From the NCBI GenBank assembly GCA_903813345.2, contig CAIIXF020000001.1, forward strand, positions 39,649,366 to 39,713,365: a stretch of 64,000 bases of DNA. Direction: 5' to 3'. The position numbers and the translations under genes were made by a program. The DNA is from Owenia fusiformis (taxonomy: Eukaryota; Annelida; Polychaeta; Sabellida; Oweniidae). A model generated the notes under the pieces. That model ran no database searches, was not told where the DNA came from, and saw only the letters and a program-made list of their open reading frames with translations. Below, in pieces: positions 12,101 to 22,586 of this stretch (positions within the stretch are counted from its first letter, which is position 1; each line of letters starts with the position of its first letter).

Positions 12101-15100
12101 AGCGTGGAAAGGTAATGTGTGTGATAATATTGACTTTGCTAATTGTATTTGTCAGCTAAAAAACTCAAGACCGACATTGAACAGTGAATGATTGGAGATT
12201 GCAATTTACGCAATCTGCACAGGCGAAGCTCCATAATTGAACATCCAAGAAATGCCATTCTTAACAGAATATTTTGGATCCCGTCGCAACGTATTGAGCT
12301 CAGTTTCCACTTACAGTGACATCTAAACCGACCTTCTGTATCCAAATCAATGATCAACATATTCTAAAATACAAACTGACCAATGTGATTAAAGACATTT
12401 AGGACATACGTATCATTTACCATTGTACGCGAATGACATTTTTATCTTTAATTTACAGAGTTAAACATAAACTACCTTTTGTTTGAGGCTTTGAGGAGAG
12501 TTGTATTTTTACCATATGCCTATACCGTGGAAAAATACATGTGGGATGTCTACTCAGGAAAAATAGAACCGAAAGATTATAATCGGGCTTGGGTAGATTA
12601 TAGGTAATATTCTATTTATTTAATCACTTATGGAAGAGCCTTTGATAAGTCGACCATTGCACATGTCAATGTAAAATATTGGATACGTTCTGACAGGAGG
12701 GGGCAGGCGTTATTTTTGGGCCCACGTAAGATTTATTTGTCAGAAGTGAAAGATGTTAATTCTGTTTTAGAATGAAGTATCAGGGTGTGTGTCCTCCAGT
12801 CGTTCGCTCCGAGAAAGATTGGGACGCGGGTGCTAAAATACACGTCGCTTCTATGTCACCATATATCAGGTATGTCCGTCATTGATGCATATCCCAGAAT
12901 GTACGTTGTACACGTTTCGTGCATACTGTACGATTTGATGGGCGATTGAAAGTAATGGGGACAATTTCATAGACAAAATGATCAAAATATTAATCGATTC
13001 TCTAGGCAATAACTAACTAGAATTTATCTAACAGGTGTAAATCAATCAAATATATACAACCTGGTCCTACATTTCATTATACATACCAATACGACCGTTT
13101 TTGTTTTGACCATCAGGGCGATATGGATTCCAATGAAAATACGGTACGTTAATTTGAGTTTGTTTGTTACTTCCATAACCATTTCGACTTGGGAAAAACA
13201 TACTACTTGCAATTGAATTATTGAAAAGGATCTATGACAAATGAAAAAGTCCAATTAATATAGAACCGAAGTTCAATACTGGGGCATATTTCAAATTTTG
13301 ACGTTCCATGTTCTTACCATGTAAATATCGGGAAAGTTCGGAAAGCGAACATACTCATGTTATATATCAAAATCTTCGTATAGGTACCCTCTAAAACCTC
13401 ATTTGTATATTTTACATGGAATTTTTCATTTTAGAGCATTTTAGAGCATCCTTCGTGGGTCAAAACGTTAGAAATATGCCGTCACGCGTAACATTTTTGG
13501 AGCGCGCTATTTTTCAAAATGATGTAGAATCATTATTTTTTCATCAATTTTGATGAGACAGGTATGAATCACTTTCTGAGACAATGATCTTTATTATGAA
13601 GTCATTAGTTTTAAGGTAACAATGGAATGTGACGCTGATTTTTCAACTTCAAACAAAATCCAAAGGCCGTCACGCTGGGTATTTTGACGACCCCTAGATA
13701 AGCAAAATGCCATTTATTTTGGAATTAATTACTTTTAAAGGCTGAAATTAAAATAAGAAACAAGGTTTTAGCTAAAATTAATAAATCTGAAGAATAAATA
13801 TTCAATTTCCTTCAAATTTCTTAAATATCAAATGATATGTAGGGTACGAAAAATGTCCCATTTAGTATTTTTAGCTTAAAAATGCGTAAACTTGAAATCC
13901 AGCCATCACGTGCACGCATTAAAATTAAGAAATATATCAAAATAAAAACATTTTAGATATAGGTTTTTAATATATTTTGATCATGGAAAATTTCAAACAT
14001 TTTCAAACATGATAACTTGTCAAACGATGCGAAAGAAAAAGGTACAAAAATGTCCCATGTAGCTTTTTGACGTCTTTTCATTGAGAATTTTACAGAAAAG
14101 CGCAATTGTTCATCACTCGTGACGTTACAAAGTATGCCCCAGTATTGAACTTCGGTTCATATCGAAAAGGTGAACTGGGCCTATGTGTTCCCTTGTTATC
14201 ATGGTTACATGTGGTTATGCGTAACTCCCTCAATAATCAATCAAATTAGATAACAAGTCCTTAGAAAGGATAATTGAATATGAACAAATACCTATAATGG
14301 ATAATTGAATATGAATATTTAACTTGTGTGAAAAATAGACCAATATCGGTAATAGATAGTGTACGTATGTCTAGTTAAAAAGGCCCTTTGTAAAGTTTGA
14401 AGAAAATATGTTTTTATCATTTATATATTATTTTTCATGACTTATTATGAATAGTTAGTTTAACGATTTTGGAGACAATATTTTTGGGAAAAGAATTGTC
14501 AGCTTTTTATTTATCAAATATTTGAATTTCCCGCCATTTTTCAAATAAAAGTTGAGATTTTTTAATCATAACATTCCATTAAATAAACAGTACAAAACAC
14601 ATAATTGTTTTAGCAAAGATTGCGAAGATTGAACAAAGGACATTCTATTTCAATAATAAATAAGGGTTATGTACCGGGAGGTTTTGGATATGGGGTTTAT
14701 CCAGAGGAAGATATGCATATCTACTTGAGGGACCGTAGGGACCGAAGGTAGATGTGCATATCTCAAGAGGGATGAACCCAATATCCAAACCGACCGAACA
14801 TAACTGCTTTATCCTATACAAAGTAGAGTTTTCTAATTTTCTTTCAATTCTTTTTCAATTTCTTTTTTTTCAATTTTTCTAATTTTTTTTCATTTTTTCA
14901 AAAAAAAATTCTATTTTTTTTTTCAATCTTTCTTTTTTTCAAAATGCATTTTTCTCTAAACCACTTTCATGCATTAGTGAGTTAATTTTTTCGACAAAAG
15001 ACATGTGAGGATAAATGCTATGCACTGATATGGATTATTGCTTCGTAAAAGATATGTGTGTAATTAACCTCAAATATAACATAATATAATTACGATTTTC

Positions 15101-16146
15101 TAAAATTAAAAAAGTTCCTTACATCACATTTTCATAACATTGAGTAAGACTACAATATAAGCCATAATGTGGTTTAAACTTTGCATGGGGCCTTAAACAA
15201 AAGCTCATGTATAACCAGTCCAGCCTGCCAATATACACACAGGGGAACATAAAGATAGCAGTATTGTATTGTATTGTATTCTATTGTATTGTATTGTAAT
15301 GAATAGAAAGATCACCACTGCCATCTTTATGTCGCTGAAATAGAAATATCGATAATGCCATCTTTGTGTCGCTGAAATAGAAAGGCCACTACTGCCGTAT
15401 TTATGTTGACCGCAAAATACAAAAATTCATTCTATGAATTGAGTAGTCTTGCATCAAAGTTTTGTATTGGCTAATACTCAAAGTTGCTGAAACTCAGAGT
15501 TGATATCATTTCAGGTATTTCTTTGCAACCATACTGGAATTTCAATTCTTGGATGCGATCTGTGTGGGTAATGGGCCTCTACACAAGTGCAATCCATTTG
15601 GCAAGAAGGTGAACAGAATTAACAGAACTATGGAAAGATTCAGGCGAGTTCATAAGGCGATAAACTGAGTCCAGCGGATGCAAATAAATAGAAAGCTTAT
15701 GCCTGGGTCACATTTGCTCCGATCCATTGGCCGGCGCCCGGCCGATTGAGTGTTTTGTTCAATATTTGTTCAAAATACTCAATCGGCCGGGCGCCATAGT
15801 AAAAATCGGGGCAAATGTGACCACGGCATTAGTAGGAACTATGTGTATGTTCAAATTGTTGATACATTTGTTTCTATTCTTTAGGAATATGTTAAGTCTT
15901 GGTAGACAGAAACCGTGGCGAGAAGCTTTGAAATCATTACGAAATGCTAAGCGATCAAAGAATGAACCCTTACCAGATTTTAATGCAACACAATTAACAG
16001 AATTCTTTGAACCTCTTCAAGCTGAATTGGAGACCATTCTGACGATGAACAATATCGTGACTAAAATAGATTTGGAAGGATTAAAGAATAACTGTCGCGG
16101 CTGGGATACGACTTACGTAATGGATACATACTTTGAGGGCAATTAA
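2959..16146 (+). CDS. Angiotensin-converting enzyme-like peptidyl-dipeptidase (family M2), 11 exons
   Basis: Single-domain secreted zinc dipeptidyl carboxypeptidase of the ACE/Ance family, which removes C-terminal dipeptides from oligopeptides. Joined exons give about 692 residues, or 702 if exon 2 starts at 6035. Residues 1-23 are a signal peptide, followed by a basic pro-region ending in KRIVKRQ. Family landmarks in order are [46 protein letters not shown] (zinc His and catalytic Glu, about residues 416-420), [13 protein letters not shown] (third zinc ligand, Glu about 444, the usual 27 residues after the catalytic Glu), KYQGVCPPV and [16 protein letters not shown]. The last holds the Lys, His and two Tyr that bind substrate in human ACE. 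All catalytic and zinc residues are present, so it should be active. No C-terminal membrane anchor is seen; the protein ends TYFEGN. The introns carry many transposons. The only uncertain coding edge is the start of exon 2. Confidence 0.95.
3235..3245. mobile_element. Orphan CAGGGTG-type transposon end
   Basis: TACAGGGTGTTACGTTTTT has the form of the left end of a Tc1/mariner-like element, but no matching right end was found. Confidence 0.25.
4941..5690 (+). mobile_element. Mariner-family transposase relic
   Basis: In broken frames on the + strand one reads [18 protein letters not shown], then FFHQDNAPV, then VKYSPDEAI. These correspond in order to the mariner transposase patterns LPPGQ.IN..YY, HQDNAP (second catalytic Asp) and YSPDLAP (third catalytic Asp). 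The left boundary is a GTCGTTCAATAAGTT sequence typical of a mariner terminal repeat, present twice 38 bases apart (4943 and 4981). Many stops and shifts show it is long dead. No right end was identified. Confidence 0.75.
5941..5960 (+). mobile_element. Mariner-like terminal sequence
   Basis: CGAGGGTTGTCCAAAAAGCC resembles mariner termini and is nearly identical to a segment at 55412. No partner end was found nearby. Confidence 0.4.
6065..6174 (+). CDS. ACE-like gene exon 2
   Basis: Encodes [16 protein letters not shown] then [20 protein letters not shown]. The Tyr-to-Trp spacing (16 residues) matches that of human ACE before its first conserved Trp, so DY is genuine coding sequence and the acceptor must lie upstream of 6079. 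The start is 6065 or 6035. The donor is GGG|GTAAGT at 6174/6175, phase 0. Confidence 0.75.
6281..6441 (+). CDS. ACE-like gene exon 3
   Basis: Acceptor TTTTGCAG|GCT, donor AACAG|GTGAGT, ending in phase 2. Encodes [20 protein letters not shown], then [20 protein letters not shown]. The cysteines at the start match the position of the first disulphide of M2 peptidases. Two N-glycosylation sequons (NFT, NCT) are present. Confidence 0.85.
6606..6866 (-). mobile_element. Compound-hairpin MITE, copy 1
   Basis: The reverse complement of 22761-23083 matches this interval closely (roughly 85% by eye), with one internal segment missing here. The element contains nested inverted words (for example TTGCTACTGAGATTG and its complement on either side of GTCGCAATACAG), so it folds into two hairpins. 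It lies in ACE intron 3 and encodes nothing. Confidence 0.8.
7000..7229 (+). CDS. ACE-like gene exon 4
   Basis: Acceptor CTTTAAG|T, completing a Ser codon from the previous exon. Donor GCAG|GTGATA at 7229/7230, phase 1. Encodes [19 protein letters not shown], then [20 protein letters not shown] and [16 protein letters not shown], equivalent to YEDLLWAWEGWRDKAGR and VELINQAARLNG of human ACE. Confidence 0.92.
7370..7582 (+). CDS. ACE-like gene exon 5
   Basis: Acceptor TTTTCAG|AC, donor TTAG|GTAAGT at 7582/7583, phase 1. Encodes [20 protein letters not shown], then [20 protein letters not shown] and IPAHILG. The last matches the PAHLLG motif of M2 peptidases. The phase agrees with both neighbours. 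Confidence 0.92.
7931..9159. mobile_element. CAGGGTG-ended Tc1/mariner-like element, 1.23 kb, non-autonomous
   Basis: The left end CAGGGTGGGGCAGAGAAAAC and the complement of the right end agree over about 30 bases (CAGGGTGGG, then ACGT, then ATATTTTTG). A TA precedes the left end; the right TA is eroded. No transposase was recognised inside. It lies in ACE intron 5. Confidence 0.75.
9381..10331 (-). mobile_element. Tc1/mariner (IS630 superfamily) element with decayed transposase
   Basis: Inverted ends CAGGGTGACAAAAAAACCTG and its complement at 10312-10331 (CAGGTTTTTTTGTCACCCTG-like) are flanked by TA. On the - strand, at roughly 9560-9905, one reads [50 protein letters not shown] and RRGAHMEHI. 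These are the second-Asp motif, the third-Asp region (NSPDFNP) and the C-terminal signature of IS630/Tc1-type transposases. A run of about 12 G at 9752 has disturbed the coding. The N-terminal half is missing or unrecognisable. Confidence 0.88.
10332..10531 (+). repeat. Four degenerate ~48-bp tandem copies of the exon 6 splice-acceptor region
   Basis: Four imperfect copies of the block TATTC(C/T)AGGAGAAATGTA...ACTAATAT.TATGATA precede the true exon 6 acceptor, with AG or its remnant at 10341, 10390, 10438 and about 10486, then the real one at 10531. The array starts directly at the TA next to the transposon at 9381-10331. Copies 1 and 2 keep an AG; copies 3 and 4 have altered it. Confidence 0.85.
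10532..10805 (+). CDS. ACE-like gene exon 6
   Basis: Acceptor ATTCCAG|GA, donor TACAG|GTGCGT, phase 2. Encodes [20 protein letters not shown], then [20 protein letters not shown] and [19 protein letters not shown] corresponds to the VCHASA strand of ACE that lines the substrate cleft. Confidence 0.93.
11218..11629. mobile_element. Foldback repeat ending in an orphan CAGGGTG-type end
   Basis: The segment at about 11222-11275 (GTCGTC, TTCTTTGCAGGCACACC, ATTCTA) recurs inverted at 11402-11465. A GGTGTCACCCTG|TA end lies at 11618-11629, but its left partner was not found, so the full extent is uncertain. It lies in ACE intron 6. Confidence 0.5.
11864..12111 (+). CDS. ACE-like gene exon 7 (active site)
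   Basis: Acceptor CATTGCAG|G, donor GGAAAG|GTAATG, phase 1. Encodes [20 protein letters not shown] and [20 protein letters not shown]. The HExxH helix supplies two zinc His and the catalytic Glu; the Glu in FHEAVGD is the third zinc ligand. All are intact. Confidence 0.97.
12459..12603 (+). CDS. ACE-like gene exon 8
   Basis: Acceptor TTTACAG|AG, donor TATAG|GTAATA, phase 2. Encodes [20 protein letters not shown], then [20 protein letters not shown], matching the INFLMKMALDKIAFIPFSY and ITKENYNQEW parts of human ACE. Confidence 0.93.
12771..12869 (+). CDS. ACE-like gene exon 9
   Basis: Acceptor TGTTTTAG|A, donor ATCAG|GTATGT, phase 2. Encodes [20 protein letters not shown], then [13 protein letters not shown]. 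The Lys and His of AKIH and the Tyr of PYIR are substrate-binding positions conserved with ACE; the Arg of PYIR is a chloride-linked residue there. Confidence 0.94.
13263..14158. mobile_element. 0.9-kb TIR element in ACE intron 9
   Basis: The ends are near-perfect inverted repeats of about 26 bases: GAACCGAAGTTCAATACTGG then GGCATA on the left, with its complement ending at 14158. The flanks share ATA. The inside has no coding signal; it is AT-rich with several CACG words. The superfamily is unknown; the short TA/ATA target is compatible with a Tc1/mariner or PIF-like origin. Confidence 0.85.
14664..14955 (+). mobile_element. Hairpin-plus-T-rich-tail repeat, copy 1
   Basis: The first ~140 bases are an imperfect palindrome with outer arms GTTATGTACCGGGAGGTTT and its counterpart ending ACATAAC at 14804, and inner arms around GATATGCATATCTAC. 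A pyrimidine-rich tail follows to about 14955. A relative with the same order lies at 48349-48600. Confidence 0.7.
15261..15299 (+). repeat. TATTG microsatellite
   Basis: About seven pentamer units with one substitution (CTATTG). Confidence 0.9.
15515..15643 (+). CDS. ACE-like gene exon 10
   Basis: Acceptor ATTTCAG|G. Encodes [20 protein letters not shown], then [20 protein letters not shown] and RF. This matches RYFVSFIIQFQFHEALC and GPLHKCDIY of ACE, including the two Cys of the third disulphide. The only 3' end that keeps frame with exon 11 is TTCAG|GCGAGT, a GC donor. The obvious GT at 15609 would lead into a stop in the next exon. Confidence 0.85.
15698..15830. mobile_element. GC-rich hairpin MITE in the last ACE intron
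   Basis: Imperfect arms of about 55 bases (TTATGCCTGGGTCACATTTG, then GGCGCCCGGCCGATTGAGT and the complement) flank a short AT loop near 15755-15775. It fills about half of a 241-base intron. The arms are far more GC-rich than their surroundings. Confidence 0.85.
15885..16146 (+). CDS. ACE-like gene exon 11 (C-terminus)
   Basis: Acceptor CTATTCTTTAG|G, completing an Arg codon. Encodes [20 protein letters not shown], then [20 protein letters not shown] and ends [11 protein letters not shown] with TAA at 16144. LG..KPW.EAL matches the LGFSRPWPEAM helix of ACE. No hydrophobic anchor follows, so a soluble secreted enzyme is expected. An AATAAA at 16453 may be the polyadenylation signal. Confidence 0.92.
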
Positions 16147-19115
16147 AAATCGATCTCAGGAAATCGTATGATCTTTGGCAGGGCAAATCTTCGAAACATT
16201 CTTTCCATCAATACGCTTTCAGTGGATGCGCGTTTATTCATTAACTAGTTGAATCACTGAAGATCACAATATGTTGACAAAGAATATAGAATTACAAGAA
16301 GACAATTTATCGTACATGAATATACAAACTAGGTCGAATGAATGACAAAGTAATCATATCAATCATTTGGACAGTCCTACCTCAGGTACCAGTTCTTGGT
16401 ACGGTATCATTATCATTATATTTTAGGTATCATTGTATTTGTTAATAAGAGAAATAAAATAGATACTATGAATTTTAGATATTATCATCGTTAGATACAC
16501 CGCCATCATATACAAATGCATTTAACAAAGTTTGTGTCTCCAGAATATTAACTTATCAATTTTAATTTCAATTCAACAATTATTTTAAATCAAAGATAAG
16601 AAATCGTGATAGAGGTTTGAAGCTAACGAACATATGTAGTACTCACATTTCGCTATACTTCATACGCGTTATAGTGTCCTCACTCGTAGAAGAACGAAAT
16701 TATGTCGCTCTCAACGAATCCATTTTTGCGATACTCCGGCATCATCCTTTTGTCAAACGTTGATTCCCTATTTCTGGTTCCAAAAGATCTCGTGAATAGC
16801 AGCATAATATTTGTAAATTGAACAACATTATGCGAATATTCCCGAAACGATAATCTGGTTTTCATAACTATATTGTTTGCAAGTTCTTTCTACTGCAGTT
16901 CTATCTCTTTCTCACCGTTGATTGTGGCCGAATGTGGTTTTGATCAGATGTTGTCCTTTTGTATACCCAAGGAATACCCCCAAAGTTATTTGAATACTAT
17001 TTAGTGACATCAATTCAACGAAATAATCTCCAAACAAATACAATTGAACACAACACTTTGGCAAATTGGCCTCACTCTCGGTACGCATCGTATCTAGGCA
17101 TATTTACTTATCCCTTAGTCGTGTAATTATGATTTCAAGTATTTGTACATATCGTGCGATGGTGTCGATGTGACAGTAGAATCTTTAATGTAAACCTCCA
17201 AATTGAATCCATACACATATTTGAACTATTTGTCATTGAATAATCGTTGTTTTACGTTTCCTATGGGTAATATTAAATATTAAGTTAATCACAATTTGTA
17301 TACAATTTGCTCTATACCTCCATATACCACTGTCAGTTTTGGTAATTATATTACATATGATAACACAATCCTAATTCGTGTATGATCGTCCACCCAAACC
17401 AAGCATACAATAAATTGCTGTCTGTTTAGTTCTATTTCGTTTTCATATAGCAGAACTCATTCTTCCCAATTTCTAGCATATCACATAATATCGTATCCAA
17501 GCAGATTCAGATGGTCTCAAAGGTCAAGATTACTATTTGCTCTTTCATAAATCGAGCATATGCCGCCATTATTGTTACATGAGAGCTAGATATGGAGCTT
17601 CGCTGTATTGTACCATATGTCTAAAAATGAAACGTTATTAAGATAGGATACATTGTATTTATAAAATGCACAATTTGATCCTACTTGTTTGAAAGTCTAA
17701 AGGGCCACCCAAAGGTTGAACAAGGCAATGGTACATGACAAAATGTCACCACTTTGTAAGTTGTTGAAAATTGTTACAGATGTCAAATGCCAACCGCCGA
17801 ACGCAGTAACAAAAATTAAAGATAATCTTAGTCTATTATCACGCTGGTATGCACTTACTTTGGACCATATTAACTTATTTTGATATTTATATTACTCCTT
17901 CAATTCCATTGTTGCATCAGTCGAGATTGATTTTTTTTATTTGGTGCTCCAATGTTAGAATATCATATCCGTTGGTTGAGGCCTGGTGACAAATAAAAGT
18001 ATCTAATACAAGAACCTGTATTTGCACAGTCAGTCTAATATATTTTACAAATTAGATTAAATACGGTGTACGTAACATTGTCAGGAAGTAAAGGATAAAT
18101 TGATGATATTATATAACAATTTCTATCATATATTATCTACTAGAGGGGTCAGTAGGAAGGAGTATCAAACCTGTAAATTGTTGATTTCGAAAATGAAATA
18201 GTTATATAGATGTCACATGTGGGATCTTGACAATGACGTTATGTGTTACATACAATACCTGTCACTGAATCTTGTCATGCACATGCACGGCTCAATCCCA
18301 TGTACGATTGTGTTATGATAACTGGTGCACTGGAAATTATGGTCCGGGACCATATTTTCAAGAATAACAAGCAAGGCCTATGGACTATATTTCTTTAGGT
18401 TTCTTTAGTCCGATTACTAGAAATGACTGTCCGGGGTGAACTATAATAACCAATGTGTGGTATCGTTAACAGCGATTCCGGACAATATATTCAGTATGCG
18501 CAGTATTTATACATCCTTCTTCAAAGGACTTCATTTATGCTAAATACTAAATATATGTAAAATACCCTTGCAACAAGGATGTATCTATACTTTAGCGCAC
18601 TCTTCAAACAATGAAAACAATTATTGTCTTTATTGTAAAAAAGATGGCGTCTTGACGATGTATGTAGTTTTATCCCAAGAGGAGAACAGGCCCCAGAGCT
18701 GGGGAGATGACATACTAATTACGTCTCTTGCTCACCACCTTGTTTTCACCGGCTAGTTTAGGAATACAACACGTCGTTGTGATGTTCTAATCTACATGTT
18801 CGCATATTTCTTACATCTTACTTAATATTGATGCGAAATAACAAACTATGATATTAATTAACACGCCAGAAATACTTTTCGAAGTTATATGGGGTTATCC
18901 CCCTCTTGTTTCATCAACACTAACAAATTAGATTGAAATTGAATTAATCAAGTGATAAAATAACACGATATGACCGTACCAATCTTTGAAATAAACGCAT
19001 ACGTACAGATATTTAACTTCAAAACCTTGAACACAAGACTCAATTCATTTTGTATTCCAATTTAAAATACTTGTCGTGTATGCATCTACTTAAACCCTTC
19101 ATCCCTTAAACACTC
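16147..19115. other. Intergenic, no supported gene
   Basis: Probable ACE 3' UTR in the first ~320 bases. The rest is AT-rich with only short, unconvincing frames. Confidence 0.5.
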
Positions 19116-19121
19116 ACACTC

Positions 19122-19656
19122 CACTGGTGATCCGCTCGATTACGCTGGTTACCGAAACGGTTCGTTTTGGTAACAAAATGTCGGAACGTCGAAGGTACGA
19201 TTTTTATTTTTTCCTTATTTCACGCGTTGTAGGCATAATCCCCACAACGTTTTTCTCACAAACATATATCAGTATCATATGTTTTAGAAAATGTACATGT
19301 TTGCGAAAAAAATAGCTCAGAAGACAACAGAATCGTCGATTTAATTCCTCACTTAAGTTACATAAACGGTTTGGGTTAAAAGTGCAGATCTTAACTGTTT
19401 TTCGAAAAACCGTTTATGTAACTTAAGTGAGAAATTAAATCGACGATTCTGTTGTCTTCTGAACTATTTGTTCACAAATATGTACATTTTCTTAAACATA
19501 TGATACTGATACACGTTTGTTTTAAAAATGTCATGGAAATTCTGCCTACAACGTGTGAAATAAGGAAAAAAGAAAAATCGTACCTTCGATGTTCCGACAT
19601 TTTGTTACCAAAACGAACCGTTTTGGTAACCAGCGTAATCGAGCGGATCACCAGTG
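19122..19656. mobile_element. 535-bp foldback element with 6-bp target duplication
   Basis: The two halves are inverted copies of one another over ~240 bases each (starting CACTGGTGATCCGCTCGATT), joined by a ~45-base unpaired centre near 19370-19405. The flanks carry the identical direct repeat ACACTC at 19116-19121 and 19657-19662. Arms differ by only scattered substitutions and small indels. Frames of ~60 codons inside are mirror images and not genes. Confidence 0.92.
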
Positions 19657-19662
19657 ACACTC

Positions 19663-22586
19663 ATTCTCGATATTTTGGCGGTAATGCATGATTTGTTGGG
19701 ATCAATATGTTGAACTAGATTTCCAGAACATTAAATAATAGATAGTCAGTTAAGCAACCCATTGTTTTCTCTGTTTATCTGAAAGCATGTAATGTAAGGT
19801 TGTACAGTATACTTTCGAGCCTGGTGATATATATTCATCATTTACATAACCTTCAATTTTCTAAAACACATATAATCCATTTGAGTTGGAAAATACGAAT
19901 GGGAGTGTATCTAAAATTACGAAAGAAATGAGGTTAACATTATCGTCGTTACCAGGAAAAATGTGTCTTTTAGATCCTGCATCCTGCACTTCACTTCATC
20001 CCATGCCGAGATGTACGAATACCCATATACTGTTTTGTCTATTTAACAATCGCAAAAACGATTTTCTTTAACCTCTATTATAGTTTGTAAATGACTGACT
20101 GTGTATAGGAAATTATTTTGCCCGGTATTTTACCTGATCTTATTTCATCCCCTGTAATTGCTTCATTATCCAGTAGACTACAATCTTATCATTATCTGCG
20201 TAATCTCATCAGAGGAATTATATATTGGATTGAGATGGTTGGTTATTGTTTGTAAACATGAAGTTTATTGGAAAACGAAAGATTTGTTCGTTTAATTTAA
20301 GAGAATTATAACTGGTTCAGTGACCCATGTGTGAGATTACAATACATTTCCCAGAGTGCTGTTTTCAAAAGCATTTAAATACCTAGAATGTTGGTTAACG
20401 TATATGTCAAGTTCAAGTGTTCGGACATATACAAGGGCCGATCCAGAAGTCTTGATAAAAATGGTCCAACTTAAAAGTTTATTATTCATTTTGCACAATA
20501 TTTTTAGAGGATCTGGGTCATTCATTTCCTCATAAGTTACAAAAAATTTGAAAGATGTTGATTACAAATATTTCTGAAGTTATGGTTGATTTGGTAACCT
20601 CAATAACGCTATAGCGGGACAAGGTAATATTTATAGTTCAAAATCCCATTACAAGGTTGCTTATTTCTACAATGACTGTTATAATAGTAACTGCTGTTCA
20701 TGCCCTATTCTCATAACTGTGAAATCATTGTATATCTTGTATTATACAGAAAACACGAACGCCTCGTGATCCATAAGACAAGAAATGAAACAATAAGCTT
20801 TCAGTTCACCTACGTAAAGCAATGCGTAAAAAGTGACCGAACAGAGCCATAGATTCAAAAATGTCTGCTAGGACAACACATCATGTAACAAATCTGGCAT
20901 GGTCTACAATATTATCAGTAACAAGTTAAATATGGAATTCGAAGTTTTAGGACAGAAGGTATTAGGACATTCTCCATATTCCCCAGATAATGCTCCCCTC
21001 TGTTGTGTGTTTGGACTTTGGACCAGCCCTAATTAAAGAGGGGTCCGAGTGTATCATATTTAAGAACATTTGCTGAAATCAAGACACCTGAGTAGAACTG
21101 CAAAATGTGCACAAATAGTGGGTGGATAGATACCAAAATGTATTAATGCAATGTTTTAATGCAGAAGGACATTATTTTGAGTATTTTCATTGAACTTCAT
21201 CTTAAATAGGATTTCACAGTTGGATTTAGTTTGTCAGATTTTCAATGTTATGACGTCAATATGAGCTCAAGTTCTGGACCAAGTACCTCTACCATGGGGT
21301 AGTGAGTGTGATTATAGAATTTTCTGTCGATTAATCATTCTGAAAAGTCCCTGCTGTGTAGGCATATAAAATATGTAAATTGTGTAACAATTTCAGGTGA
21401 TTTCCTTTACTTAAAGTGCCCGATAAAGTATAAAATGCGCATGCGTCCAGGTGTTGATAAACTATAAATAGCGAAAATCCAGGGTTTGTCACCACAAGGT
21501 AAGCCAGGACGTGTTGAGAGAACAGCTAGTGTTGATATTGAATTTATATGTAGCCAGATAAGTTTCCTTATTGAAATTACATATGGTTATTAGCAATACT
21601 TTGTAGGTGCTAAATAATAAAATATTTAGAGTATATATGAGAGAAATTGGTCATTTCGAACCTGTTGAAAAGTTTGTGGCTCTCGGCTACACCGGGGAAT
21701 TTACTTCCATGAGTACACACATAAATGTGGGGTTCCCCAAGAGGTACGCGACAAGGTGACCTGGCATCAAATGTGCGACTATCACTATCGAGAAGATAAA
21801 ATAACGAATACGACAATAAGTTATTGCATGTGACAATTCCGAGCCTTCATCTCACTGAAGTATTTTGAAGTGAAAATAGGATTTTTGTTTTGATACATGG
21901 ATTCAGATGAACGTAACTTTATTCTGACAACTAATCAAAACTGAACAAAATTGTTTGTACGTAACAGACAATTTATTGTTTTACAATGTTTTGATTGGCT
22001 AAACGAATGAAACCAACAAATTATGACATGTAAAATGACAATTTTGAAATGCAAAATTTAAAAGTGACAAACACAACCTCCCTATCCACTCTTTGGGAGC
22101 CCTAGTAAATTAGTAATATGTACATGCAGCAGTGGTAGTGTGCAGCTTATTATCACACTACGCTTTGTATTCTAAAGCCTGTTGTTTGTAATAACACTGT
22201 TCACTCAACGTATGTTTTGTGTGTGGGCAGTCAACGATAATCATTGTTTTATCCCGGTTATATGACCTCGGCAATTATAACAAAACCGTACTAAACGAAA
22301 AAACGCAAATAAGAGAAAGCTTTCACACACATATAAAAAATGAACTAGTCTAATCCGCCAGTATAAACTCTGTGCTATACGTAGCCGGGTCAGGCGCACA
22401 CTTTAAGAAAAAGATACAGCATTTTTATCAGAACTTTTTGATCGGCCTTTGTTATGAACAGCCTATGTGTGAGTCAAGTTCATATTAATTCTGAGATAGT
22501 GTGATTTGAAGTATCGGACTATGTGTATGAGTCATATTTAAACATTCGAAGATAGTGATATAAGGTATTGGAATATATGTGATAGT
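19663..22586. other. Intergenic, no supported gene
   Basis: AT-rich sequence with no RNA gene, domain or complete repeat that I could recognise. Short frames at 19886, 20337 and 21610 show no family features. Confidence 0.45.

Noticed and set aside
15609-15610. GT donor AAG|GTGAAC in ACE exon 10
   Set aside because: It would put exon 11 out of frame and reach a stop within seven codons; the ACE alignment continues past it.
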